64,000 bases of DNA from Micropterus salmoides (GCF_014851395.1 NW_024041262.1:9383252-9447251); one strand, 5' to 3'. Positions 23,634 through 36,400 are shown, numbered from the stretch's first letter. The notes: generated from the letters alone by a model not told the origin. Numbers and translations: made by a program.

Positions 23634-23880
23634 TTAAATTGTGATTGATGCAAATGCTTTATGTTGTTAATAAATACAGATCTGGTGAGAGTTTAAATAG
23701 TCTTATTCCAGAGAGACTAAAACAATGTATGAAATTGGACTCTGCCAGGTTGGCTGGCGGTTGAGGGTGTGACAAGCTAGCAAATCAAATTATTGAGCCT
23801 GAGCCACAGATAAGCATCTGGTTGTGGAGCATTTTGACTTAAATCATTTATTTAGATAAAACACTTATTTGCTGTCTGGA

Positions 23881-24525
23881 CAACACAGTCTCACTCCCTA
23901 CTCGTCAAATGTCTGACACATGGTCAAGGCCCTTTGTCGTCGCTTTTTAAAGACTTGGGTAGCCCTTTTGCATCAATTATTGACGTTTTGCAACGCTTAG
24001 CAACAATAAATATGCAATACCCGGTTACACTTTCAAGATAAAACGTAACGTTTCGATACATTGCCATGTTGAAACGCGCATAATTAAAGTCGTGAAACGC
24101 AGTTTCGTGAAAGTACTTGGTTGGGTTTAGGCAAAAAACTACTTGGTTAAGGTTAGGAAAAGATCATGGTTTGGGTTAAAATAGCTATGTATGTCAATTA
24201 AGACTTAAGTTAACTAATGTTAATGTCAATTTACCTCACTCGCCTAAATAAAAACATTTAATGTTTTGTTTCGCACGGGACACAAACCCTGTTCTCCTGC
24301 TTCAAGGTCCGGGTTCTGGCCCTCTATCCACCCCAATCACCTCCTTACTTCGTCTTTTCTCTTAAATATCATACTTGCCTTTACCATCAAAAACTGACAC
24401 AACAGGGCTTCCCTCAATACGTCGAACTATGACGTGAAAGGGATCCCTAGTGCGTCACAAACTGACGATTATGGCTCTTGACTTGAAGCGTCCATATGTG
24501 ACGACTTGGGAGTGAGAACGGGTTG
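23881..24525. mobile_element. MITE-type element with inverted ends and a tRNA-like segment
   Basis: The left end CAACACAGTCTCACTCCCTA and following CTCGTCA pairs with the right end, whose reverse complement reads CAACCCGTTCTCACTCCCAA and GTCGTCA. The interior resembles a dispersed repeat I know from other fish (GGTTTAGGCAAAAAACTACT, GGTTAAGGTTAGGAAAAG). It has no coding frame. A segment at 24271-24338 looks tRNA-derived on the minus strand. Confidence 0.7.
24271..24338 (-). other. tRNA-like segment inside the element at 23881-24525
   Basis: On the minus strand it reads GGTGGATAGAGGGCCAGAAC near the start and GGGTTTGTGTCCCGTGCG near the end. The latter resembles a tRNA T-arm with B box (GGGTTCGAATCCC pattern) and the former a weak A-box region. 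A full cloverleaf is not convincing, so it is called tRNA-like and not a tRNA gene. Confidence 0.35.
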
Positions 24526-24529
24526 GTTA

Positions 24530-24700
24530 TATAGGAAGATTAATACCACTCTAATGGAGCTGGAGCTAGCCGCAATTTAGCTTAGATTAGCACTAAGACT
24601 GGAAACAGGGTGAAATAGGTAGCCTGGTTCTGTCCAAAGGTAACAAAATGAGACTACCAGCACTAATTAACACATTATATCTCCTTTTAAAGAAACCTTT
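24530..24700 (-). repeat. dispersed repeat family A, copy 2 (minus arm of a fold-back)
   Basis: Reads AATACCACTCTAATGGAGCT, TTTAGCTTAGATTAGCAC and ACTGGAAACAGGGTGAAATA, the reverse complement of family A, and starts only a few bases after the MITE end at 24525. Confidence 0.75.
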
Positions 24701-24702
24701 GC

Positions 24703-24800
24703 ACAGATTCAGGCTGTTTCACCCTGTTTCCAGCCTTTGTTTCTAAGCTATACTGTTCTGGGCTGTAGCTCTGTATTTAGTGAGAAAAGTGGAATCACAC
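24703..24800 (+). repeat. dispersed repeat family A fragment (plus arm of a fold-back)
   Basis: AGGCTGTTTCACCCTGTTTC and CAGCCTTTGTTTCTAAGCTA then GGCTGTAGCTCTGTATTTAG repeat the middle of family A in plus orientation, directly after the minus copy. Confidence 0.65.
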
Positions 24801-27119
24801 TGTACACTGGGTTAGGAGAATAAAAATGAGTGTATCAGGCCAACTGTTGCCCCTAACACCCCCTGCTTTATCCAGCACCTGTTAAAAATGTTCGATTTGC
24901 ATCATCCAAAGAAACCAAATTCAAAAGCAATTCAACACCTCAAGTAAGAACTGTGATTCATCCAAAAAATTGCAGCAGTCCTGTCAGGGTTAGGACTTGT
25001 GATTAGGTGTGCTAGTGGATTTATTGTACCCTCTATATCCACTTTGGGAAGAACATTTTCTGCAGTTTATCACATTATACCACAACATTTTAAGTGATCC
25101 AATCTATAAAACATGCCCTGCTAATTGTCCCTTAATGGAATTCTTTGCCAGTTCATCTCCATTGCTCATGCAGGTCCAAGACAAGAATTAATGCTGTTTA
25201 CTGCTGCTCCCTGTTAATCACACTGTCCTACAGTTTTACCACTATTTACTCTAATTCTGTTTCAGAGTGAAAAACAATCCACAATTTCTTCTCCTCCGCT
25301 TCTACTTGCTTACAGAGTGCTATAATTAAACTTTATTAGTTTTCTTCACACACTCAGTTGATTATGGTGACAAAGATTATGGAAATTTGAGCCAAAATAC
25401 ATACATATATTGCTCACCTCACCTCAAGCAATTTTAGGAGAAACAAAAAAATAGATCCAACTGTTGTACTACTTCCATCTTACAGTTTGATAATCCTGCT
25501 TTCTTTCTGCTCCAGACCCATCTTTTTAAAAAAGGTTTCATTTTGATCTTAGTGAAAAAGATCACGCACACTAGCACAGGACAAACACAGCCCCCTGATG
25601 ACATCATCACACTGTGAACTCATTCACCAGGATGACTGACAGCTGTCATCATCAGGAAGATGAAAAGGATGCAGTGGGAATCTGCTGTTGTGGTCACAGT
25701 CACTCACCAAGCTGAACTATTACATATCGATTCTCCAAGGTCTTTTAACTATTTCCAGTGGCAGTGAGTTTTCATTCAGAAAGGACAATAAATTGGATAC
25801 AGGTGGGAATCAGTTTGAAAAGTAGTGGCAATTACAAGCCCATTTTCTTTTCTTCTCAAGCACATTTTCTTTTTTTCTTTTAGTGTGTCAAACAAAATGG
25901 CAAATAAACACAAAACATACATGACAATGCTTCTCTACATCCTCATCTTAAATTAAGACAACATTTCAGTCATATAATGCCTGCCAGAATGTTTTTACTG
26001 AAGATTTCAACAAAGCTTTAACAAAATAACTGGCACATACACGTACTGCACCAGAATAAACATAAATGTGTAGCGGTCAAAATGGCAAAGTCAGAGCACA
26101 ATGAAAAATTAAGAAAGAAAGAAATCTCAGAAATTGAAGGAATCTGAAGTGAGAAAAAAGGTCAGTATAGCTCATTAGAAATCACTTCACCAAAGTCTAA
26201 TTATCTGAGTTATTTGGTGCTTTCACAGCCAAGCTGTACTGGATAGATGACAACTGACAAAAAGTGCTGAGTGAAAGGTCTCGGTATCAACAAAATCAAT
26301 ATTCATCCTGTTGGGAGCTTGATTGTACACAATATACTGTGTTTATGATAAAGGCCAGAAGATATGTTCATCTGACAACTGAAAGATTGGACTGAGGGTG
26401 GTGTTACAAGAAATGTTTTTTTCTGAAAACCCAACTCTTGAGCAACATGAACAAAACTTATTTTTCTGATGTTGTGACCTCACTGTATGGAAACAAAGAC
26501 GAGACAAGCATGTAGGCCAGAAGCCTTAACAAAGCGGCCTACATGTAACACAAAAGCCCAAAATCTCTTAGTCTGTCTGCCACAGAGGTAGAAGAAACCC
26601 CAGCGGTGCAGCCATGATATCACTACAGCCTTAAAGGAGAACGCATCAGTTTGTCCTGGCCATTCCACTGCTGTGCGAGCAGCTACAGGAGATGTTTCCC
26701 TTTCAGCACTGAACTTTGTTTCTCTAGGTGAAAGTCTAACTTGCTGGTTGAGAGTAGACTAATTTCTTTTTCCTTTGTTTCACACAACATAACTTCTTCC
26801 ACCTGCAGAAGAAGATACGGCTTACGCCGTTATTCCAAAACGAGGGCTGTGCCGTTGAAACCGCTGACAGCATGGTGCTCGAGAAGGAATCCGAGCCAAG
26901 AAGGACTCTGCAGGATTACCTAAAATGGACAGGCGCATGATACTCGCTACCAAGAGTGATTTAGAGTAAGAGGCTTGTGTCTGGACAGAGATTAGGTGTA
27001 TAACTGTGTTATTTGTAAGCTGAAGATTCATTGTGGTGATTTTTTTTTTAATATACTGGGCCGCCATTTTCATGCTTAGCATGTTTAACTTTTCGCACGC
27101 TGCTGGGCCGTTACTTGTG

Positions 27120-27432
27120 TTATTCCTGACACTCTGTGTGAAGCCAATACCTGTGCTTTATCATGATCAAAATCCAGCAACACGGCCACTGAATGGAAGT
27201 TGGCCGCTTGTTCCTGTGGGATAAAGTGATGATTACTGTGTTTTACTCCAGTGATTAGGATGTTTTGTATTTTTACCCGTGTCAGTTCCTGCCACTGCAT
27301 GCAGAGTCAATAGCTGTACTTAATCGTGACCAAAATCCAGGACCACAGCCGTTGATTGCAAGTTCACTGCTGGATACTGTGTGATAAAGTATTAGTTACA
27401 CTGTATCTAGAAGCGGCAATCAGGACTTGATA
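27120..27432. repeat. diverged tandem duplication, period about 163 bp
   Basis: The unit at about 27120-27267 and that at 27285-27432 share CAAAATCCAG (27168 and 27331), GCCAATACCTGTGCTTTATC against GTCAATAGCTGTACTTAATC, and GGGATAAAGTGATGATTACT against GTGATAAAGTATTAGTTACA. Confidence 0.75.
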
Positions 27433-29014
27433 TATCTTGCTCTGTGTGCCCCTTTTTCTTTCTCGCTTCCTGTACTAACACGCACACACTTACATGCTTT
27501 ACACGTATCTATACACATACACATCTGGAACCCATAGCATGTAACCTAATGCCAGTTGTGGTCCACGCCATCTCGGTGGGGACAGACAGAGATTGTCCTC
27601 CATTTTGGTTCCTGACCCTTGCTTAAGGTTCTATATAACATGCTGATTGCTGAATTCTTTTATCTTTGCTTAGAATAGATGATAGTGATTTATTGGCTGA
27701 AGTAATCTTCTTTATTGGCAAACCTCTTTTTGAGACTTTTTTTCCCATTTGGTTATTGGTCCCTATTCCAGGGTGGTGCCCCGTATTTATTAATATTTAT
27801 TAATACATTTTGTAATATTAATAACTTTATTAATATTTCTATGATATCTTTGTTTTTTTGCGAATAACCAAACCTGCCCCTATCAGATCCCAACATTAAA
27901 CCTCTGTTCATGTAAAGGACAGTTAAACAGTGAAAAGTATGTTGATCTTGCCGGAGCTAAACAGGTTAAAGCTGGTTAATCGTAGAGTATTGAATAGAGT
28001 ATTGAATTCCTTCATTCAGTTGATCCATTTGTATAAAGACTTTTCAAATGAAAGATTCAGAAGGCTTTTTATATTCCTGATTAAATTTTGATAATCTGCT
28101 CCTGGGGCTCTCTCAGTGCCTTCAAAATAAAAGACTGACAATGGATTGGGATTCTTAAAAGCAGCAGTCCAATCCTGTATCCTGTGAACTTCTTCACTTG
28201 GTAATTTAGCCTTTAAATCTTCAACACATATGCACTCCAATGTTGGGACATGAAAGTCTTATTTTACTGAGGGGGTGTGGAAAAAACAGTGGCCAGTGGT
28301 CTCTGAAGTAGCCACTCTGGGTGCTTTTGAAAATATTTATTGTTGACTGTAATCCTGTAAGGGGATGTAATCCTGTAAGAGGGCTTTTACACTAACAATA
28401 GCTAAAGTGGCAAAAAAAATGCAGGCTTCCCCATTCATTTCAATGAGACTGCAGTGGTGCAGCAGGGGCTCCCATTGGCTGTGCACTGGCAAAAATGTGA
28501 TGCAAGCACAAATACATGGGAGAACAAATTAGTGGGTACCTTGTAGCAGTGTGGTAATATGTGTGAAGTAGAGGGCAAGCTACAGCACATTATGTCTTTT
28601 GTAAAGAGTCTTACAGCTGACATGAATAATGTACTATACCCGGTGTTAACATCACAGACAGCAGCTGAATCGTTCAGTTACAGGATGCACTGCTTTCATT
28701 TGAAATATGTTGCCTTAAATATTTTGTGCTTTGCTGATGTCCTGATATAGTCGTAGTCTTCAGATCCTCCAGTTTCTTTGTAGTCAAATGTGGTGCCAAT
28801 AAAAATCCACTTTCTGTCAATGAATGTAAGGATGAAAGTTGAAGTTAAGTTTAATCTTTGGGAGCAATACCACACTGGATATCAAGGCCTTCCACCAATT
28901 TGTCCAGTTTTCTTTGGTTGCAGTTTGAGTTTGTGTGGGTGGCACACTTTTCATTGTCTGTATATCCATGATGGCTATCACTGCTTGTGTTGGCTGGACA
29001 GTTGTCCATTTTTG

Positions 29015-29262
29015 AGTGGCCTTTTATTGTGGACAACCTAAGGCACACCTGTGCAAACTCATGCTGTCTGATCAGCATCTTTATATGCCACAATTGTGAT
29101 GTGGCAAAGTAGATTTAGTAGTAGTCAGATTTGTGAACAATATTTGAGAGAAACAGGCCTTTTGTGTAAATAGAGAAAGTCTTAGATCTTTGAGTTCAGC
29201 TCATGATGAATGGGGGCAAAAACAAAAGTGTTGCGTTTATAAATTTTTTCAGTGTAGCTAGG
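29015..29262 (+). repeat. dispersed teleost repeat (hAT-like non-autonomous end)
   Basis: CCTTTTATTGTGGACAACCT, AAGGCACACCTGTGCAAACT, ATGCTGTCTGATCAGCATCT, TTGAGTTCAGCTCATGATGA and AAAAGTGTTGCGTTTATAAA then TTTTTTCAGTGTA form the 3' part of a repeat I recognise from many fish genomes. The class assignment is recollection only. Confidence 0.55.
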
Positions 29263-29379
29263 CAAGTTAGCTACATTTTGTTTATATCCTCTGTGCATTT
29301 GAGTTCTTCAGCCACCTAACAAAACTTTGATTGTATACTTATTCAGACACTGCCATGCTAAAATTTTTATTCAGAAGTG

Positions 29380-29612
29380 TTACACCTCTTCCTAACATGG
29401 ACGCGATGTGAAGGAGCGAAAGTCCAAACATCCGATTATTTCAGTTTGTAAGTGATTTGTTGACCTCCAAAATATTTTCATTGGACAACATCAACGCTGA
29501 CCTCCTTGACGTTTCCATTTCCCCTCCAGTTAGCAGCTAACATGGGCGTCATCACTCGTAATATATGCGCTGTCCATTAGAGCTCGCTCGCTGTGTGTTA
29601 GGAAGAGTTGTT
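29380..29612. mobile_element. short MITE, 233 bp
   Basis: The left end TTACACCTCTTCCTAACATG pairs with the reverse complement of the right end (TAACAACTCTTCCTAACACA), sharing CTCTTCCTAACA at the core. No coding frame. Similar short elements with a CTCTTCCTAACA terminus are, to my recollection, dispersed in fish genomes. Confidence 0.6.
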
Positions 29613-30534
29613 AGGATTAGCACACAAACTTTATATTTGCTGTCAGTCACATTCAATTAATCAAAACATGCAGAAACACTAATAAAAGAACAACTATAGC
29701 CGATTGTATTTTCCCACCAAAGTATGGAATCCACAGTTCTGAATTATAATTGAATCCATCCAGGTACACCATTTCCATAGGCAGGTGTTCTCCACAGCTG
29801 CCAGAAGATTTTAAAAGGTCAGTTATTATGATTTTCCTCAGTCCTATGTGAGCTTGACAAGATGGACGTCTGGCCTTGCAAGATTACTGCTGCTGATTAT
29901 TTCCTGTCTACTACTTTCTCTTAAGAACTGCTCACAACACTGGAGAATACTGTAAATTGGCTTAAGGTTGAATCATTGCTACGTTACATCAATCACTGAC
30001 AGAAGGAAACTGGGCTTATATGAAGTCATCACAGAGTACTACTGAAGGAATCATGGGCAAAAGCAGCTGATTAGATCATGCATTTGGTTTCAAATGTATG
30101 CCACCGTTTATTTTTAACATTAAGGAAAAAGACATTTACATGAATTCACCCTGCAGGGCGAAGGCGCAGGAATGTCAGGATTACAGTAAGTGTGACTGCA
30201 CTGATTAGACAGCGTGTGGATGATGAGCTTATGACCACCAGGTAACAGACAGCACAGTCAGCAACGCACAACATGAGCGTGCACTACATAACGCTGCAGA
30301 GGCAGAGTCATACAGCACCCAAAAAAACCCCCCAAAAAAACAAACCTAGAATGATTTCAAAGCCGCTCTCGTCTCCCCCCGTGGGAAGCCAGACATCCAG
30401 CGTCGAGCCGAGAGGCAAACCTCCCGGGGCAGAAATTATATCTGTGCTTTTCTCATGTCCCAGACAAGAATATATTCTGTTGGAAATAGGGTAGACAACA
30501 CATTCAACTGTGTCCCTTGATGTGTACTGCACAG

Positions 30535-30535
<1 letters not shown>

Positions 30536-30589
<54 letters not shown>
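30536..30589. repeat. (TG)n microsatellite
   Basis: 27 uninterrupted dinucleotide units, in shisa9 intron 2. Confidence 0.98.
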
Positions 30590-30594
<5 letters not shown>

Positions 30595-32232
30595 GCAAGA
30601 GAAAAAGAAGAAGAAAGAACACAAAGAGAGACATCAAGAGAGAGCCAAAGCACATGTATGTAGGAGTGCTTCTATCTCATGCTTGGCCTGACTCCATTGC
30701 TACTGGCTGTACAGTGTAATTTCACTGCTTGTTTGATTCGGCGCTGACAATTGTAAGCAGCTGACTCATCTATTATTCCCTCTTTCTCCTCACTCTGCAA
30801 ATGGATAAACCCTCTTCTTTTCGTCAGCTGCAAAACTGCCTCTCTGTCATTACTCAACCCTCTCCATCTCTCCCTTCCTCTCTCTTGTCATGGCAACAGT
30901 ATTCTCTCGTGTAGTATTTGCTCTGCACCACACGGCGAGTTCGCATTGTCCCGCAGTCACCCGCGCCCACATATCAACAGGCAGGCCGGCTGTAGTGTAC
31001 TGAAAAAGTCATTGTTATGCAACCTATGTTCTACTGCCTGCTGCTCTGTCGGTCTGTCTGTTCATCTCTCTCTGCTTCTTCTTCACGTGTCTGCTTGCCT
31101 CCTCTGAGCTTGTTCTAGGTCACATCCTAACAGGTTTGTCAGGCATTGTCAAAAAAAAAAAAGTACGCATGTTTTATTGACAGACTTGCTCTAGTTTGGT
31201 AAAAAGGCAATTTTAGGAGTCATTTTTGGGATATCACTGAGCAAAGAATTTTGACGCTGAATCGATGTTGACACAAAAGTCTGCACCAACGATGAAAACC
31301 TGTGTAAATAGAGCCTCAAAATGAAAGATGAGACGTGTGCAGCAAACCTGCTGCCTGGATTGTTTTGTGAAACTGAGAGCGACAGTAAACATCTTTGTGA
31401 TATTAGTTCAGAGCAGTTATGTGAAAAATGTGTGCCCAAGAAATGCATCCTGAGACTACAAACGGGCAATCTCTAATGTGTGAAGCTTTCTGTATTTATA
31501 ATATAGCTTTGAGAGCTCTTGACTCGTTCAGATCATTCACCCTCATGTAACAGCATGCACACATCCTTGTGTATGTGTAGGAGTGTGTGGGGTCCTCTCT
31601 GTTTCTCTGCATATGCATATTTAGTCACACTGAAAATGGTAAGCAGGTTTTGTGTGAGCTGCTTTATTTGCCCTCCTGTCTGTTTACAGTACATAAGCAG
31701 CACTGCATCTGTCTTGACCTCATCCCTTTCGGCACATATCTCCCTCCTGCAGCATGGAGGACAGCGAGGATCACAGAGCGAGCAGAGGCCTCACTATGCG
31801 ACTGCTGAGCTCGCTGGAATTTTGCCAAGAGCCGGTGTAAAATCCCCTTTTGTGTGGCGGGTGGTAAAGTGAGGGAGTTCATGAGGCGGCATGAGCAAGG
31901 AAGGCGTTTTTGGGCCCTGAGGTGAACGGGTCAGACCTAGGTGATTGGTGGGCAGGGGGGAGAAAACTCATTGAATCTTTAAACAAAAAAGTTTGCCAGA
32001 AAAACAGAAAGACAGGCAGCGAGAGAAGAACAGATGTCCGAGGCTATGTGGGTCTTGCTACCTGCTGGCGCTGTCAACAGTAGGAGGCAAGTTTGAAGTG
32101 TGAGGGCCAGAAAGCTCACAGATAGAAACTATTTGACACCGATGCTTACTATTTGAAAGAAGGCCAGCTCTGTGAGAGGCAAGCAAACTGCATAGAGCTT
32201 TTAGAGGTGCTTCAAAAGTCACTGAGTAGCCT

Positions 32233-32615
32233 ACTTTAGAGTGATTCCCAACCAGAGGTACTTGTACCTCAGAGGGTACTTCTACGGTTGCCAGTGGGTA
32301 GGTGGAAAAATTGTGGAGTACCTCAACTAATTTGATAAAATAAAAAATTACTATTAAATTGACTATTACACCTGAACAACACATGTTGTGACTAAGAGTG
32401 CACACAAAAGCAAACAAAGAAGCAAAGAGAAGCAGTTAGCTAAAAGTAATGGATAAGCTGAAAGTTAATAAGTTGAAATAATTTGAAGGGGTGAAGGTCT
32501 AGCATCTGCCACTAGTAGTACATAAGCAAACTTTTCTAAGCCAGCCTAAATATTTACAGTTGAATTGTATGAAAAAATATTAACAATGTTCACTTTTGTA
32601 TAGTTCATAGTTTTA
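32233..32615 (+). repeat. dispersed repeat family C, copy 1
   Basis: Begins GAGTGATTCCCAACCAGAGG and TACTTCTACGGTTGCCAGTG, continues CACCTGAACAACACATGTTG and GCTAAAAGTAATGGATAAGC and ends near AACAATGTTCACTTTTGTAT. The same order occurs in reverse at 48155-48672. Confidence 0.8.
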
Positions 32616-34754
32616 GATTAAACACATTTGGAACATGACGGATAGTGTCATTGAAGGTGCGCTTGATCTGACAGCTGTGGCCAGATATGCGAATCTTGCA
32701 ATTTTAAAGGCATGTCACTGGCAAAATTATGCATTTATTTGCCTGGAAATACTGCCTTAAGAGGTTGGGTGTGCATGGCCATAAATAATATATCTTGGTG
32801 TGGCGTAGCCTTAAGGCTGCTGTATGGCATTCAGTGCACAACACTGCCTGCTCCAAAGCAATGTGTCAGATCCTCAGCCTTATACATGGCCTTGTTTTCC
32901 AAACATTGCTCAACTCATTATCATCACCATATGCTACTAGCTTTGTCTTCACTCATTAGCGCATCAGTACACTCCCATTTAGGAAGAGATAGCGAGGGAG
33001 CGCAGAGGGGAGGCATGGCAGCTAGTGTGTCATAAAATGCTTGAGAGATACAGGGGAATGTGTGCAGCCAACTCTGTTCCAACGCCGATCACATATCTCT
33101 GAGTAATTCCCATTGACCATTAAACAGATAGGAGCGCGATGCAGAGAGACCGTATTATTGAAAAGTCCGTCATGGAAAATGGCGGCGGGAAATGATAGCA
33201 GAGAGAATAGCTTATCTACCCTTAATTGTTCCTTGCTGAGCCCTTGAAAGGAAAATGACTTCCGCTGCGCCCTTTTATGATTAGAGCCTTCCTTCATACC
33301 TTCCTCATTCTGAAGTGCTATTGATTTCAGTTGTATCTTTTTTTGCCTCTCTCTTCTATTCACTGTGGAGCATTTGCAGAAGGATTGAACATCTACGTAT
33401 CTCCCTCTTGAATTCTCTTGTCGCTGGACAATGCATTGACTTGAGTCTCACAGGACATTGTTAAAGCTGGTCACTGAATCAATGTAAGATACAAGGTACA
33501 AGGTTGTTTATTAGTCATTAAACAGCATAACTAAACTTGTTGTTCCTTCGTGCTACACACAGAAACATATAAGTAAGTGTAGGCCTATATGTGTGGTGAA
33601 CGTAAACAGCAGCAACCAGACAGTAATATGAAAGTTTCATCCTCAAAATAAACAGTCTGACACTTGGGAAACAGTGTCCATCTTGACTGTGTTTGAGCAC
33701 TAAGCATCAGCGATGTCCACCTCCTCCCATCTTGCCGGAGTCTTACGCTGACAGCTCTGAACATGAACCACCTGCCGAGTACCTTGATCCGGGATGGTGA
33801 TGCGGCACGTCTCTGCAACGATGTGGGCAGAACAGTCTCTGAATTTCATTATCTGGTCAACACGAGTCCCATTTTATCCAGACCAGCTCCTCAGGAGTAG
33901 GATCAAGTCCAAGCTGGGCCAGCATGGCTCCTCTCCTGGCTGTCTTTCCTCACCCCTGAGAGATCACCGGACCCGCCGTGGTGCCTGGTCCCGTTGTTTG
34001 GGCCCGGTGGATCGTGTACTGCTGCTCTTTAATCCAAAAAAGAAATTCCTGTCTTCATCTTGCAATGACTTTTTTTTTTTTTTGGCAATAAAGCCGGAAA
34101 AAACAGATAAAAAACAAAAGTGTAACGAAGTTTAAAGGAACTACCAGCTGCTGCTTCTACAAGCGCTGCCGGTTGCCATAGCAAGAAAAAGATACCACTC
34201 ATATCTATAAAGACCTGATTGCTGTGGGAGAAACTAGTTTAAAAATATGGTATACGTGTCAAAACAATTCTGATGATGATCATCACTCTCCCATAAGACA
34301 ATTCCTTTGAACATATTCTGTTATTTTCCCTTCCCACTGCTTCTGACACAGCCATTTTGGATGCATTATAATGTGCCATTACAACTGACTTCACACTCAC
34401 GAGTGGATGGAAACAACTCACACGTGAAGGGCATTTGAGCAAACCAAATGCAAAATTACACCTCCGGATAACAAGAACTGTTTATCAGACGCTTAAAACC
34501 ATAAGTCCTCCGCACCACTGAGTGCTGACAGATGTGTGGGAGCACACCAGGTGGAAAACAGAATGTGCAAAAAGTTGTTTGGAAAGAAAAGCGGCTTTCT
34601 AATAACTGCAAAGTCAGTTCACATTGGAATCAAACACTGCATTGGTCTTGTCTCTCAATGTGTAGAGTGCAATAGTTGAATAACAATCACAATCAGATCC
34701 CTAGTAAGATCTAATTTACAGTTAGTATAAGAGCAAGACATGGGAGAGAACAAA

Positions 34755-35035
34755 CAATTGGAGATGCGCTGATCTGACACACCAGATCTGTATCTCACCC
34801 GATACGGGCCTTATTGAAAGTATCGGGTATCAGCTAATTTAGTCAAGGTGGATGTTAACTTAGTTTTTAGTGCCATGGCAATGCCTGGCCTTAACCTTAC
34901 ATAAAAATGATCCCAATGAGCTCCATGTAGTGAGGTATGCAGATTTTGATGTTGGGAAAAAGACAGCCCTGGTATCAGATCAGTCCTTGGTATCTGCAGA
35001 TTTGAGCTGGGGTATCAGGAAAGAAAAGTTGGGTT
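34755..35035. repeat. possible hAT-type repeat with GATACGGG/GTATCGGG motifs
   Basis: CTCACCCGATACGGGCCTTA and GAAAGTATCGGGTATCAGCT, then TATCAGATCAGTCCTTGGTA near the other end, resemble the cluster of TATCGG motifs in a common fish hAT derivative. Degraded and uncertain. Confidence 0.4.
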
Positions 35036-36059
35036 TGTGGTGTATCCCTAAGAAAAGAGGTCAAATTTAACCTTGAAGACAGACTCAAACATTTAATCTC
35101 TCCTCACTACATCCTCTACATTTCAGCCAAAGCAAGAGACTGTGCAGGTTTGAAAGGGACTGTCCTTTTCTTAGTATTTCAAAAAACCTGATTGGATGTG
35201 TCACGTGATTGGATCCCATAATGCCTTGGGCAGTCATCTCCGGTGGCTACAGAGTGGGTGTTCCTCCCTGTGACAGGGCTCATCAGTTACCGGGTCACAG
35301 AGAGAGAGAGAGACAGGCAGAGACAGAGAGAACAGAGAAATAAATACCTGCTCCACTAAAGCACATGATTGACAAAGAGGAGCTCTTATTCATCATGATG
35401 ATGGAGCACCACTCAAGGAAACAGAGCATCCGCAATACCATCTGTGCCTATTGTTTTTCTCAATGATCTTATGTCTCTCTCAGGAAAATGTTTCATTTTT
35501 AAGTCATAGCCCGATTGTTTATGAATTTTCGCCAGAAAAAGGGGTTTGTCCTCTACTAACTTTTTCTTTTTTTCCCTCTCTGTTTTCAAGAGCCCGCTTT
35601 GAGTGTTTCTGAGCTTCCTGATTAGCAGGATGCTACCACTGCAGTGCCACCATGACTTATTGGCCTGTACTTTTAGTCAGCAGTGGGACTGTTGCTTCAT
35701 CAACAGAGGGCAACATGCTGCCAGAGACAAAGCGAGAGAGACAGACAGCGAGAGAGGCAGTGGGATACAGTGATGATAATGATGTGTGTCTTCACAGGGG
35801 GGCTGACATCTCTGACAACATGTCAGCAAGGCCGATCCAGATACCACCAGAGAAGGACAATCAAGTTGCTTGTGAGAGCCTGTCAGGTATGGTATTCATG
35901 ATGATAAAAGTAAAGACAAACATATCATCATCATATCATTTAAACAGAAGGAATGCAATATTAAGCGGGAACTAACTTTGTTTTTGCAGGATTTACTTAA
36001 ATTTGTGTTGAATGAATACTGTGTCAGGGACGGAAAACCTGTAAAACTGAAATAATAAT

Positions 36060-36400
36060 TCAAAACGCCACCCTGAGCTTGATATCTGTGAGTGAAATGT
36101 CGTGAAATTTGGTACACTGCTACTAATTTGATTTTGTATCTAGTGCCATTGTCTGGTGAAAATGTCACTTTGTCCAATACATTGGTTATGGCCAAACACC
36201 TGCAGAACTAATGACATGCGCTCAGCAAGCTAACAACTAAGACTATGAACATGGTGCCATGATACCAAACACTATACCTACTAAACATCAGCATGTTAGC
36301 ACTGTCATTGTGAGCATCCTAGCTGATGTTAGCATTTAGCTCAAAGCACTGCACAGCCTCACAGAGCCTTTAGCATGGCTGTAGACTGTAAGTCTTAGTT
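36060..36400 (+). repeat. dispersed teleost repeat family B
   Basis: GTGAAATTTGGTACACTGCT, TTTGTCCAATACATTGGTTA, AAACATCAGCATGTTAGCAC, GTCATTGTGAGCATCCTAGC, GATGTTAGCATTTAGCTCAA and AGCCTTTAGCATGGCTGTAG occur in the order I recall from a very common fish repeat. Confidence 0.7.

Noticed and set aside
24271..24338. Functional tRNA gene
   Set aside because: The T-arm-like part is suggestive but acceptor and anticodon stems do not pair convincingly, and it lies inside a repeat.
30308..30655. Open frames with long His/Thr or Val/Cys runs at (GT)n tracts (also near 5529, 54374 and 54426)
   Set aside because: Dinucleotide repeats give open frames in every reading; no gene.
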